From the NCBI RefSeq assembly GCF_900230185.1, contig NZ_OCSR01000001.1, positions 558,001 to 622,000 on the forward strand: 64,000 bases of DNA, read 5' to 3'. The position numbers and the translations under genes were made by a program. The DNA is from Burkholderia sp. OK233 (GTDB lineage Bacteria; Pseudomonadota; Gammaproteobacteria; Burkholderiales; Burkholderiaceae). The first letter of the stretch is position 1. Each line of letters opens with the position of its first letter. This document shows, one piece after another, positions 28,309 through 37,803 of this stretch. A model generated the notes under the pieces. It was not told the origin of the DNA, ran no database searches, and was given only the letters and a program-made list of their open reading frames with translations.

Positions 28309-28419
28309 ATGAATGAGGCACATACCATTGAGAGTATCAAGGAACTGGCCCGAACACATTTTCTGACCAGCTTCTATGGAAAGCCCACACAGGGCGTCAT
28401 GTTCGATATTGCGGGCTGA
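28309..28419 (+). CDS. Small ORF, 36 aa
   Basis: An ATG with GGAG nine bases upstream opens a short frame beginning MNEAHTIESIKELARTHFLT and ending MFDIAG. It follows the zinc-ribbon gene by 39 bp. It may be a truncated gene cut by the sequence carrying the neighbouring HTH gene; no family recognised. Confidence 0.35.
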   Translation: MNEAHTIESIKELARTHFLTSFYGKPTQGVMFDIAG

Positions 28420-29469
28420 TCAGTTACGCCGTCTTGTAAGCAGGTCCGCCACCCCGGCACGGGTGGCAATTTCCCAGATATATCCTCGGGAATAATCGAC
28501 ACCCACCCGCCGATGAAGCACGGTGCGCAAACGGCCATTCGTCCAGTGATCAGCGTCTATGCCGTGCATTCGCGGCGACTCCTTAACTGTTGCGGCAACC
28601 CATGCCAGCGTTTCGTCATTGATCGTCAGGCGCTTCTTCTCCGTGCGCAGCTTCGGTGGTCGCATCCTGTGCTCCAGTCCGAGCTTCCCGACAAGGGTCC
28701 TGACATGTCCGCTGGAGTGGTAGACGCCGAATCTCTCCTTGATCAGCTTTTGAACATCCCCGTTTCTCCAGAGTTCGGTTTCATAGCCGTGGGCCATGGG
28801 GCTGCCCTCCAATGTCGCCCGTAACCACTTAAGGGCTTCCGGGCCAAGTGTGGCACTGCGCCCGGATGTCTTGAGCTGCTCAACAGCCTCAACGCCATCA
28901 GCAACTACCATTGATCTGTATTTTGTAATGGTGCGCACGCTGATGTTGAGGGCTTTCGAGACGCGCTCGACACTGTCCCCATCCAGCAACATTTTCGCAG
29001 CAATCTTTCGGCGCGCGGCATAGACGTCGCTCTGCGATTTCTGAGCGGTAGCGGGCGACGCCTTTTCTGACGTTGAATAGGTGAGTCGGTATGCGAGGCC
29101 ATAACCCCGAACGAGGTAGCCAACATGCGAGGGTGAAAACTGGACTCCGAAACGCCGAAAGATCAATTCGCGCAGTTGGTTTATAGTCCAGGTCGGCCCC
29201 GGATAGCCGTGAAGCCCAGGCGAGTGCTTGATCGCGCTAACGAGCCAGCTTTGCGAAGCATCATCCAGTCGCGGGTTATTCCCGTGGATACGAAGGCGCG
29301 CGAGGGCTTCAGGTCCACCCCTTTCTATCAGGTCCTTGTATTTGCTCACGGTTGGAAGACCCAGCCGAGCCTTCCGGGATACGTCGCTAATACCTTCACC
29401 ATTCAACAGGAGTTCCGCGGCGAGAGCTCTACGGCGCGCGAGCGGAACGTCGTCAATGTGTTTGCCCAT
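28420..29469 (-). CDS. Protein with tandem HTH/winged-helix units
   Basis: This 349-aa protein contains a repeated DNA-binding unit like the N-terminal half of IS630-type transposases: a helix-turn-helix followed by a winged helix. Unit 1 runs from RRRALAAELLLNGEGISDVS to YLVRGYGLAYR. Unit 2 runs from ARRKIAAKMLLDGDSVERVS to TLVGKLGLEHRM. A third half-unit (ETLAWVAATVKESPRMHG to WEIATRAGVADL) lacks the first HTH. No DDE catalytic domain follows. The ATG at 29469 is chosen because the unit begins there; the frame is open further upstream. It is most likely a DNA-binding regulator or a domesticated transposase part. Confidence 0.7.
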   Translation of the reverse strand: MGKHIDDVPLARRRALAAELLLNGEGISDVSRKARLGLPTVSKYKDLIERGGPEALARLRIHGNNPRLDDASQSWLVSAIKHSPGLHGYPGPTWTINQLRELIFRRFGVQFSPSHVGYLVRGYGLAYRLTYSTSEKASPATAQKSQSDVYAARRKIAAKMLLDGDSVERVSKALNISVRTITKYRSMVVADGVEAVEQLKTSGRSATLGPEALKWLRATLEGSPMAHGYETELWRNGDVQKLIKERFGVYHSSGHVRTLVGKLGLEHRMRPPKLRTEKKRLTINDETLAWVAATVKESPRMHGIDADHWTNGRLRTVLHRRVGVDYSRGYIWEIATRAGVADLLTRRRN

Positions 29470-30314
29470 CCGTCCTCTGCGGAAGTGGTTGTGGTTTCGA
29501 TTGGCATGGCTCTGGCGCGACGGCGCTGCTCGGGGCAACATCCGCGGCAACACATAGCCGCACAGAACAAAGCGATGGAACAACGCTGCGCCGACATGCA
29601 GACCAATCTATGCGAAAAGCACCCATGTGAGGACGCCGTGCACATCGGCCCGTTCGTTGCTGAACGTCGAGCCCGGAGCGCACGTCGCCATCACTAGATA
29701 ATGCTAACGACGCCACCTTAAGGAAACCTGATGCCCCGCAGGGAGCCATTCGGTTGCACTTCCTGATGCGTCTCTAACATCATTGACTAACGCTTATCGC
29801 TGAGAACAAACACGCGCCTGCACGATCGTCTGGCTGCTTCAATCGTTTTGCCGCTCGCCGCCTGCGCGTTCGGACCATCAAGGGCGAGCGATACCGGTTT
29901 CGGCGGCTCGCCCGCCATGCCGGCTCCAGAATCAATGTTGATGCCAATGGTCAATCTCGCGCCCGTTGGGTCGAGGGCGGAATCGTGCGCTTACATCGGC
30001 AGCGCGAGTCTGGCGGAAGAAGATCGGCAAAGACGGGACCATGCACAACCGAGGAATGGCTCCCCTGTCCAGCCGTCGCGACCTCCGCGATTTCGACCTT
30101 ATCCTGTATGGCACCATGTGCGGGAAAGGTTTAAGAGACCAACCGAAATCTGACGTGGTCGATACATCTATCGTGAAACCTGTGCACGAAGACCGTAGCG
30201 TTCGAGAGCAGGGACTTGCGACGGTCCGGTGTCGCTCTGTCTCCGGTCGTCCGACTTGTCAGCCCGTCCGTCCCTGCATGGCCGAACTGAGCCGCATGAC
30301 GACGGGCTCAGTTC
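29470..30314. other. Mostly featureless; one possible gene remnant
   Basis: Apart from the remnant at 29821-29985, no frame in this stretch shows a ribosome site or family sequence. Confidence 0.4.
29821..29985 (+). pseudogene. Possible sorbosone dehydrogenase-like N-terminal remnant
   Basis: The frame LAASIVLPLAACAFGPSRAS continues with GGSPAMPAPESMLMPMVNLAP. This resembles the lipobox (LAAC) and the first residues (GPNPxLPxPxxxLxPTVNIAPA) of PQQ-propeller L-sorbosone dehydrogenase-like proteins. Nothing further of the propeller follows. The match is short and recalled from memory of the family, so confidence is low. Confidence 0.25.
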
Positions 30315-32005
30315 GACCCAGGTTGTGCAAAAACGCAGCGCAGTCGCTCCGACGATTTTTCGCGCGACCAATTACAGCCGTCGACGGCCAAATTGGACCG
30401 TCTTACGTCGTCAGGTTCTTTGATCGCTCTATGAGACGAAGAGGTGCCTAGGCGCCCTAATACGCGCCAGCGCGCGCGGCCTGATGCGAGCCTACCCTCA
30501 GGCCCGCATCTTTTGCATCATCGCCCCAACGCCGAGGATCGCCATGACGCGCCTGAGGTTGTATGCGAGCACATGAAGGCTCATCTCGGTGCTGATATGC
30601 TCGCGTGTCTTCATCAGGAAGTGTGCCGCTCCCATCCAGAACTTCAGCGTACCGAACGGGTGCTCGACGGTCTGGCGGCGTATGCGCATCATGTCCGGCT
30701 TCTGGTCGAGCCGTTGCTGCATCGCTTCGACGACGGCCTCATGTTCCCAGCGCTTTATCCGGCGAGCCTGTTTGCCGGATGTACATTGTTTTCTGATCGC
30801 ACAGGTAGAACAGGCCGAGCTCGAATAGCAATGCAGCGTCATGCCATGCTCGATGGTTGTGAAACGCCAGTTGAGCCGCTGTTGCGCGGGGCAAAGGTAC
30901 TCGTCATCTTTGGCGATGTAGATAAAATCCTGCTTGCCGAAGTAGCCGTCTGCGTTCTTGCCTGAAGTCAGCGGTTTAGGAACGAAGGCCGTAATGCCTG
31001 CCTCATGACACTGCAGGATTTCCTCACTCTTGAAGTAGCCCCGGTCGGCAACAACAGTCAGATCGGTGATGCCGGTAGCCGCCCGCGCCTGGCCGGCCAT
31101 GTTCGCCAACTGGCTGCGATCGTTGCCGACGTTCGTCACCTCATGTGCCACGATCAGATGATGCGTGTCATCAACTGCTGTCTGAACGTTGTAGCCGACC
31201 ATTCCTGTTCCTCGACCGCTCGTTGCCATTGAGCGTGCGTCTGGATCAGTCAGCGAGACCTGCCCATCTGGCGAGTCGCCTAATCGCTGCTCCATCGTCT
31301 TGAGGTCCTGCATCTGCTGTTTGAGCTTGCTGATCTTGTCGCTGATGCGACTCGTCTTCGCTTCAGTAACATCGGATTGGGTCCGGTCTGCCGTCTCCAT
31401 TGCGGAAAGATATCGCGCGATGCTCTCATCGATCTGCTGCAAGCGCGCCTGGACCTTCCCGCTCGTAAAGTTGCGATCACGATTGTTGACGGCTTTGAAC
31501 TTGCTACCGTCGATGGCCACGATCGACTTTGAGAAGAGGTCCAGGTTACGGCATAGCACGATGAACTGGCTGCAGACATTGCGGATCGCCTTGCCGTTGT
31601 TACGGCGAAAGTCGGCGATGGTCTTGAAGTCCGGCGAAAGGCGCCCTGTTAGCCACATAAGCTCAATGTTGCGTTGGGTCTCACGCTCCAGACGCCGACT
31701 CGACTGAATGCGATTCAGATAGCCGTAGACGTAAATCTTGAGCAGCACGGATGGGTGATACGAGGGTCCCCCGTTGCTGCGGGAGCGGTTCCGTCAAAGC
31801 CGAGATCACGAAGATCAAGCTCATCGACAAAGACGTCGACTACGCGCACTGGATTGTCGTCGGACACATAGTCCTCGAGATACTCAGGCAGCAGGACAGC
31901 CCGCTTACGGTCTTCGCCTTCGACGAATCGCTTCATCTGTCCACCCGGACTGAATACGTTACTTCAGTTTAGGCGATTGACGTACGTTTTCACACAAGCT
32001 GGACC
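30315..32005 (-). mobile_element. IS1182-family insertion sequence, copy A
   Basis: Imperfect terminal inverted repeats lie at 30315-30335 (GACCCAGGTTGTGCAAAAACG) and 31985-32005, flanking one transposase gene on the minus strand. It is related to but clearly different from copy B at 55026-56668. The gene is frameshifted. Confidence 0.7.
30498..31936 (-). pseudogene. IS1182-family transposase, frameshifted
   Basis: The protein is homologous over its length to the intact transposase at 55168-56607. It starts at 31936 (MKRFVEGEDRKRAVLLPEYL). At the GGGGG run near 31770 one G is missing relative to that copy, so the family sequence GRPSYHP is lost and the rest (LLKIYVYGYLNRIQSSRRLE...) lies in another frame. 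The DDE region (IAIDGSKFKAV-like VAIDGSKF, VVADRGYFKSEE, VEHPFGTLK) is intact after the break. Confidence 0.82.
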
Positions 32006-32061
32006 CTAACGGGACAGTCGGCATTGCTGAAAGCGGACCTGGGCGGCCCGCAGAACTCGCG

Positions 32062-32409
32062 TTACAGCGCGTACTGCAAAGCCAGGTCGAAACCGATGAC
32101 GACCAGCGAACAGCCGAGACCTGCAAGGAGATTCGCGACCCGGTGTTCGAAATCGTGATCCCGGCTCATCCACGCCCCAATCAGGAAAATGCCTTCAAAG
32201 ACGACCTGGAGCGCAACGAACACAAGCATCAGCAGAAACTCGTAACCCATGAACCTGAAATTCGCGAAATTCATCCCGTAATCGAAGATCCACCTGCCCA
32301 CCCTATGCACCTCATACGCCAGCAACAGGATCGGAAAGAGGTAACTGGCAACATAGGTCGGCACGCTTGCGTGCCGCAGTTCCAGGTGAAAGTGACGAGC
32401 GGCTTGCAT
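32062..32409 (-). CDS. Small three-segment membrane protein
   Basis: This 115-aa protein has three hydrophobic segments: about residues 18-37 (YVASYLFPILLLAYEVHRVG), 54-82 (FMGYEFLLMLVFVALQVVFE onwards) and 92-113. No known family is recognised. It follows a hemerythrin gene by 124 bp on the same strand, and a frameshifted paralogue follows another hemerythrin gene at 23290-23636, so a functional link with hemerythrin is likely. GGAGG-like AGGGGA precedes the ATG. Confidence 0.7.
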   Translation of the reverse strand: MQAARHFHLELRHASVPTYVASYLFPILLLAYEVHRVGRWIFDYGMNFANFRFMGYEFLLMLVFVALQVVFEGIFLIGAWMSRDHDFEHRVANLLAGLGCSLVVIGFDLALQYAL

Positions 32410-32533
32410 ATCCCCTCCCGCGTCGACGTTTGGCGCTCACAAAAACTCTTTGTTCAATGACGCGGCCACGGATCCCGCTGATCCACACTTGCATCACGTG
32501 ACCGGCCACCCATCGCAACGCGCAACCGGACTG

Positions 32534-33115
32534 CTAACTTTCCGCCTCAGGGATCGTTCTCACGATCATCGAGAATAATTTGCCGAGATCGTCTTCAAGT
32601 TTTACCCCGTCGAACGGATCGCGATTTGCTCCAAAAGCGGTGTCGATTTCCACCCAGTCTTCCTCGGTCAGCAGACGTCTGGCGGCCGGCAATATCAACG
32701 TCTCTTCCATACACCGGTGGTCCGCATAGAAATCGGCATACGCGTCCACCATGGCTCGCAGCTCCCGAAGTGCGGGAGCCCCCTTTAACTCATACCGGGT
32801 CAGCGCGTGCTCGATATTTCTCAACCTCACGTCACCATGAGCATGCTGGGACTCCAGTTCCGTGAGGACGTGGTCAAATTCATCCGTCCGATCCCGCAGC
32901 GGCGTGAACAGGTAACGATCCTCTTTGGGATGGTGCACCTGCTGAGGGTACTCGCGGATGTAATAAAGCATCGCCCGTAACACCATGAGGCCCGGAGCCG
33001 GCGCACCTGCTGCCAGCAGGCCCACAAAGCGCCGCATGCCCTCTACCACCGTCGACATCTGCTCGTGTTCATGAAGGATGACGGTTATGGCACTACGCGG
33101 TCCCAGAGACTGCAT
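32534..33115 (-). CDS. Hemerythrin HHE-domain protein (paralogue)
   Basis: This 193-aa protein has the iron-ligand motifs ILHEHEQMS, VHHPKEDRYLF, LESQHAHGD and ADHRCMEETLILPA, aligned with those of the protein at 22511-23086 and closely similar throughout. The start gives MQSLGPRSAITVILHEHE. Together with the downstream membrane protein it forms one of two copies of the same module in the window. Confidence 0.85.
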   Translation of the reverse strand: MQSLGPRSAITVILHEHEQMSTVVEGMRRFVGLLAAGAPAPGLMVLRAMLYYIREYPQQVHHPKEDRYLFTPLRDRTDEFDHVLTELESQHAHGDVRLRNIEHALTRYELKGAPALRELRAMVDAYADFYADHRCMEETLILPAARRLLTEEDWVEIDTAFGANRDPFDGVKLEDDLGKLFSMIVRTIPEAES

Positions 33116-33332
33116 ATCAAACTCCGCAGCAGTACAAGAAAAGCATTGGCGAATCGATTTGCTGCTTCACACCAGCGGCATGAGCAGGAAGCTGCGCCGA
33201 TACCTTAATGCTAGTCATCCTCCGCTCGACATCAAAGCGCACTAACGCCGCTGCTTTGATGGAGATCAACGGCTGCGCGGACATGGTGGCGCATGGGGTC
33301 AGCGCCCGTCGACCGCAGGAATTGGCAACCGC

Positions 33333-33959
33333 TTATCTGGATTGCAGAAAGGCCGCAACCGCCTTGGCCTGGTCGGCGCTCAACGTATGAGCGACGGCGG
33401 TCATCACGGGCGCGTTGCTGCGCGTACCGTTCTGGAAAACCTCGATCTGATGCAGCAGATACTCCTGATGCTGCCCTGCGAGGCGCGGAAACGTACCAAC
33501 CCCCTGAGCCTGCGCGCCGTGGCATGAAGCGCAGGCCGGCACGCCCTTGTCCGGCACGCCGTGTACGAAGATTTCCCGCCCCTTGGCCATCAAGGCGGGG
33601 TCGCCTGCTGCGCCCCGGGTTTCGGCCTGATGCGAGTAATAAGCGGCCAGCGATTTGACGGCTGCCTCATCCAGCAGTGCGGCCATGCCCCACATGTAAT
33701 CGCGGGCAGCGGTTTCGCCACGCGCGTGTTCGCGGAATCCCTTGAGCTGGGCTTCGATGTATTCAGGTGTCTGGGCGTTGAGCTTCGGAAACATCGGCGA
33801 TTCGCTGCGCCCGTGCACGCCGTGGCAGCCAGAGCAGATCTGCCCGGCAATGCGGGCGCCATCCTCGGCTTGTGTGAGGGCTGGTATCAAGGCGATGCCA
33901 GCGGCGGCAAGTAGCGTGACCGCGGACATCCGGGGAGCAAATATCTTTTTCATGGACAT
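33333..33959 (-). CDS. Di-haem cytochrome c4
   Basis: This 208-aa periplasmic protein has a signal peptide (MSMKKIFAPRMSAVTLLAAAG...TQA) and two haem-binding motifs, CSGCH at residues 42-46 and CASCH at 143-147, each with a following Met-containing region. The two-domain layout and length are those of cytochrome c4, an electron carrier to terminal oxidases or nitrite/NO reductases. The ATG at 33959 and another two codons on are both possible starts. It is near hemerythrin genes, which would fit a theme of oxygen or NO metabolism (inference). Confidence 0.9.
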   Translation of the reverse strand: MSMKKIFAPRMSAVTLLAAAGIALIPALTQAEDGARIAGQICSGCHGVHGRSESPMFPKLNAQTPEYIEAQLKGFREHARGETAARDYMWGMAALLDEAAVKSLAAYYSHQAETRGAAGDPALMAKGREIFVHGVPDKGVPACASCHGAQAQGVGTFPRLAGQHQEYLLHQIEVFQNGTRSNAPVMTAVAHTLSADQAKAVAAFLQSR

Positions 33960-34058
33960 TCTCGTCAGGCTGAGCGGATTGAAAATATTAGTGACCGGGC
34001 CATCTGGTCAGCATATGAGCTATCCAGGCTCGGCGCGCAGAGAAAGTTAAAGGCACGC

Positions 34059-34415
34059 GTGCGGTTTCACACATACGAAACGGCGCGGGTACTGTTCCCC
34101 ATCAAACTGGAGGGCAACGAGGGGTGGGGCGACGGCACCAGTCATGCGCCAAAGGTTCACATTCTGTCCGGACAGATGGTGGTCGAGTTCGCTGGCGAGC
34201 CCAGGCTGGCATGCGGCCTGATTGCCGAGCTAAAGTCTGACATTGAGGCCCGACCCAACCGCTACGAGGGTCACCGCGACGCTGTTACACGGGCAGGTAA
34301 GCAGCTACATATGAGACATTGCTCACACCTCGATCTTGAGGTGGCGATGCACAGAGCCTTTGATGTAGCTAAGGATGAACTTGCGGACTGGCCGGACCAG
34401 GTAATTGAATCGTGA
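34059..34415 (+). CDS. Hypothetical protein, 118 aa
   Basis: A GTG opens a frame of 118 codons (MRFHTYETARVLFPIKLEGN at the start, RAFDVAKDELADWPDQVIES at the end). Composition looks protein-like, with an acidic helical C-terminus, but I see no family, no clear ribosome site and no signal peptide. Confidence 0.35.
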   Translation: MRFHTYETARVLFPIKLEGNEGWGDGTSHAPKVHILSGQMVVEFAGEPRLACGLIAELKSDIEARPNRYEGHRDAVTRAGKQLHMRHCSHLDLEVAMHRAFDVAKDELADWPDQVIES

Positions 34416-34855
34416 ATGCCGAAAGTGACCGCTTTGCGGATCTCGCGCGAATGTCTCTGCATGGCCGAACATGGTCCGTGCAATTGCTCCGGAATGTTGC
34501 GGCGTAGGATAGGTTGCGTCGGGCAGAAGACGGTCCTCTCCGGTCATACGCGACTTCGCCAGCACGACGAACGCTGCCATGGGACAGCCGCCATCCGTGC
34601 TGTCATGTCGGCTGCCTTGTACTCGGCCGAAGTGCTTGTGGCACGCAAGTCACGCCCCAGCCGTCTGGTCCAGCAGGATCTCCGCGCACTGATGCCGCAG
34701 TGGATTGACCTGTGTCAGTCCTTCTCGGGCTTCAACCAGTAGTATTCGAATTGCACTGATCGCGCTGGGCGCTGTCGACCGCGCCGCAAGGAATGCATTT
34801 CCGCTTTGGCCCAGGCGGTCTATCGTGCACTTGATCCATTTCAATGGAGCACGCC
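34416..34855. other. No gene identified
   Basis: Short frames here lack ribosome sites and family resemblance. A promoter for the hemerythrin gene at 34856 may lie in the last part. Confidence 0.4.
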
Positions 34856-35440
34856 ATGGCCGACCCACTTGCCGTATGGCACATCGAGCACATTAATTTC
34901 GCCCGGCTACTCGACATTCTTGAAGAACAGGTAGCTGCGCTCCACCGGGGCGAGAGCCCGAATTACGCTCTCATGGGCGATATCCTTTACTACATGCGGA
35001 ATTTCTCCGATCGTGTTCATCATCCACGGGAGGATGTTGCGTACGCGCGGCTTGCTGAACGGGATCCCGGAACTCAAATCGTGGTGAACCGCCTTCTGCA
35101 GGAGCATCGCGTGATTGCCACGGCCGGCGATGAACTCCTGATTCGCATCAATGAAGCCGCGGGAGATGTTGTAATCCCGCGCGCCGCTCTGGAGGCGGCC
35201 ACGGCCACGTATCTTGTGTACTATCGTCACCACCTTTCCACTGAGGAGCGAGACGTGATGGCTCGCGCGGCGCAAGTGCTGACAGAACAAGACTGGGCTA
35301 CAGTCGATGCGGCAGTACCGGCTAGCCCCGATCCGCTTTTCGGAGACAATGTACTGGAGCGCTTCGAGGCGCTTCGCAGGCAGATCGCTCTGGACGCGCA
35401 GGTGTCAAAGGACTTGGGCCAGCCACCGGACACTCATTGA
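34856..35440 (+). CDS. Hemerythrin HHE-domain protein (third copy, divergent)
   Basis: This 194-aa protein has the ligand motifs WHIEHINFARL, VHHPREDVAYARL, LLQEHRVI and YYRHHLSTEERDVM. Of the three hemerythrins it is the most different, matching the HHE cation-binding type of about 190 residues. GGAG six bases before the ATG at 34856 supports this start. No membrane-protein partner follows. Likely di-iron and O2/NO-binding. Confidence 0.82.
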   Translation: MADPLAVWHIEHINFARLLDILEEQVAALHRGESPNYALMGDILYYMRNFSDRVHHPREDVAYARLAERDPGTQIVVNRLLQEHRVIATAGDELLIRINEAAGDVVIPRAALEAATATYLVYYRHHLSTEERDVMARAAQVLTEQDWATVDAAVPASPDPLFGDNVLERFEALRRQIALDAQVSKDLGQPPDTH

Positions 35441-35633
35441 TTGACGCCCGTCACAGGATGCTGTTCACGCGCATGAGCGATGCAACAGCATCGGGCCCAC
35501 CCGTCCGTGGAATAATGTTCTGGCGCAGGCCGTCGACTTACTTGGAAGAAAGTACCAGGTCCGCTGTCAGGGCGTAGCCGACGCTCGGATGTCCGCAAGC
35601 GGATTTGGGTGAACGACCGGAGCTGGCCGTCGA

Positions 35634-37074
35634 ATAGGGGTAGGAAACGGCGATCGCCGTCCCCTCCCTCCGAACCCGGTGTGCGGTTTTCCCGCGACGG
35701 GCTCTCCAGTCAGTTGTTTCCACATCGGGATTGGCGCGCCAATCGAAGGGCCTCGGACATCGTGAACAGCCCAAGATCAGCGAAGAAGGCATTTGGCCAT
35801 CGGGTGTGATCGCGAAGGCACCGACCCTGACCCGGACGATGAAGCTGTCGGCGCAGGATCGCTCGCAGACGACGACGAACAAAGGCGTCGACAGACGAGA
35901 AGGTGTAGCGGTGGGCATGCTGGAAATAGCCGAACCAGCCACGCAGGAGTGGATTGAGCGAGCCAATGATGCCCCCGATCGAGTCACCCCTGTTACGCCT
36001 GGTCAGGGTCCGGATCTTATCCCGAAGTCCCATAAGGCTCTTCTTTCGCACCCAACGTTGACCCGCCTCGAACCGGTAACCCAGAAACTCGAACCCATGA
36101 CCCTCCAGCCGACAATCCCCAACGTGGGTTTTGTCGGGATGCAGTGTCAAACCGTTCGCATCCACCCAGGCCCGCAGGCGAGTAAGCGCATCTTCCGCCT
36201 CCTCACGTGTGCGGCATAACACCACGGCGTCATCCGCGTAGCGCACCATGACCAGCCCTGCCCGACGCATTTCCACGTCAAGCTCGTGCAGGTACAGATT
36301 TGCCAACAAGGGGCTGACAACCGCCCCTTGAGGACTGCCGGAAGTCGGCGTCCAACGCGTCATGTCTTCCATGATGTCTTGCTTGAGAAAGTACTGGATG
36401 AGTTCCAGAACCCGGCCGTCCGAGATTCGCCCTGCCACTCTCGCAAGAAGAGGTGAGTGTGGAATCGAGTCAAAATAGCTTTGCAGGTCGGCATCGACCA
36501 CCCAGCAGTAGCCCGCTTTCACATGCCGGTCCACTTCGCGCAGCGCATCCTTGCAACCCAAGCCCGGGCGGAAGCCGTAGCTTCTCGGCTCGAACTCATG
36601 CTCAAAGATCGGCTCGATTACCAGCTTCAGGGCCGCTTGAACAACGCGGTCCTTTACAGCGGGTATACCGAGCGGACGACGTCCTTTACCTTTCGGTATG
36701 TAGACGCGCCGCACCGGCTGCGGGCGATAGCTACCATCCTGCAATGCATGCGCCAGTTCAGCGAGGTATCGGTCCCGCGCTTGCGCGAATCTCTTCACGC
36801 TCATACGGTCCACTCCCGCCGCCCCGGCGTTCTTCTTGACCTGAACCCATCCCAGCGCGAGCGTGTCCAGTCGAAACACCTTGTCAATCAAACTGTGCCA
36901 CTTACCTCCTTTAACTCCGTTTTGTAGAGCAGCCAACATAGCGTCCGTCCAGATTGAAGCCGACGCGAATTTCCGCTGCACGCAGCTTCCCAGCGCGTCT
37001 GCATCTCGTCTAGTCGTTTCCGGTGCCACGAAATTCAGCCTCGCGGTCCATTGCACCCGTTGACTTAAGGCCAA
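35634..37074 (-). mobile_element. Group II intron A
   Basis: The element holds a complete intron-encoded protein. Downstream on the minus strand lies a domain V hairpin at 35672-35704 (AGCCCGTCGCGGGAAAACCG, then CACACCGGGTTC) and a domain VI-like hairpin ending with CTACCCCTAT near 35634. The 5' end could not be fixed; the interval given stops at the protein start, so the true element is longer or 5'-truncated. Confidence 0.6.
35710..37074 (-). CDS. ltrA: Group II intron reverse transcriptase/maturase
   Basis: This 454-aa protein has all reverse-transcriptase blocks: YIPKGKGRRPLGIP, SYGFRPGLGCKDAL, the SGSPQGAVVSPLLANLYLH block near residue 248 and the catalytic MVRYADDAVVLC near 277. A maturase X domain follows (IIGSLNPLLRGWFGYFQHAH). 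There is no obvious HNH endonuclease domain. It would splice the intron and copy it into new sites. The true start may be internal (MLAALQNGV, residue about 46). It appears uninterrupted, in contrast to the copy at 44703-45977. Confidence 0.88.
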   Translation of the reverse strand: MALSQRVQWTARLNFVAPETTRRDADALGSCVQRKFASASIWTDAMLAALQNGVKGGKWHSLIDKVFRLDTLALGWVQVKKNAGAAGVDRMSVKRFAQARDRYLAELAHALQDGSYRPQPVRRVYIPKGKGRRPLGIPAVKDRVVQAALKLVIEPIFEHEFEPRSYGFRPGLGCKDALREVDRHVKAGYCWVVDADLQSYFDSIPHSPLLARVAGRISDGRVLELIQYFLKQDIMEDMTRWTPTSGSPQGAVVSPLLANLYLHELDVEMRRAGLVMVRYADDAVVLCRTREEAEDALTRLRAWVDANGLTLHPDKTHVGDCRLEGHGFEFLGYRFEAGQRWVRKKSLMGLRDKIRTLTRRNRGDSIGGIIGSLNPLLRGWFGYFQHAHRYTFSSVDAFVRRRLRAILRRQLHRPGQGRCLRDHTRWPNAFFADLGLFTMSEALRLARQSRCGNN

Positions 37075-37395
37075 CGGCAGCTATGGCCAGACATCTGTCC
37101 CTGTCCCCGAGTCGACGAACGGCCGTTGCACCTCGAAATCCCCCTAAAGGTCGAGTTGGCTTGACGGGCCGCATAGGGGTCGACAAGAGGCGTTCGTTCT
37201 GCCAGAAAACGGCCGTTGACGGAGCCTGTCACGCATTTCAGGACGGCGAGCTACCGGTTACAAACGCGCTTGCTGATCGACCCATTACGATTAGCATTCC
37301 TATCTTAATGGGGCGATTTTCTACCTGAACTGGAAGTTCGTTTTGGCGCAATCAGCTGGAGGTTCGGAACCCGCTCGACTGAAGGCAGCGCCGGA
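37075..37395. other. No gene identified
   Basis: This stretch probably includes the unrecognised 5' structured part of group II intron A and flanking DNA. No coding frame is supported. Confidence 0.35.
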
Positions 37396-37602
37396 CTAGA
37401 AAAGTTGGGCGCCGAGTTCGCGCAGACTGTTCCACTTGACGGTGCTGACGAAGGTCCCGCCCGTCGTATCGAGAGACTCGATCATCGCGCGCTGCCCACG
37501 CGCTTCTGCGATCACGCGCACGATGCGCGTCCGATAGCGCAACAGCGCACCGATCGGCGGACACAGCGGGTCCCGCCTGCTCCGCGATCGTTTCTTTTCC
37601 AT
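37396..37602 (-). CDS. Hypothetical protein, 68 aa
   Basis: This small basic protein (MEKKRSRSRRDPLCPPIGAL, then RYRTRIVRVIAEARGQRAMI, ending WNSLRELGAQLF) looks like small plasmid- and prophage-borne Burkholderia proteins with a beta-rich, SH3-like pattern ending in VKWxSL. No function is known to me. The ribosome site is weak. The next gene on the same strand upstream is HU. Confidence 0.5.
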   Translation of the reverse strand: MEKKRSRSRRDPLCPPIGALLRYRTRIVRVIAEARGQRAMIESLDTTGGTFVSTVKWNSLRELGAQLF

Positions 37603-37803
37603 ACGGCTTTCTATATAGATGTGCAGCGAATCGAAGGGGCCGCGGCACGTCGCAGCATCTCGCCACCGATGCTACCAGGTCGACTTACCCAGGTCCAGGC
37701 TCTATGCACAATCACGTCCACTCCCCGTCGTCGGGCAACGGTGGGGTGATGTGGCCGGCTAGGTACCGCCGGCAGGAACCCGGCCGACGGCTTGCGCACG
37801 GTC

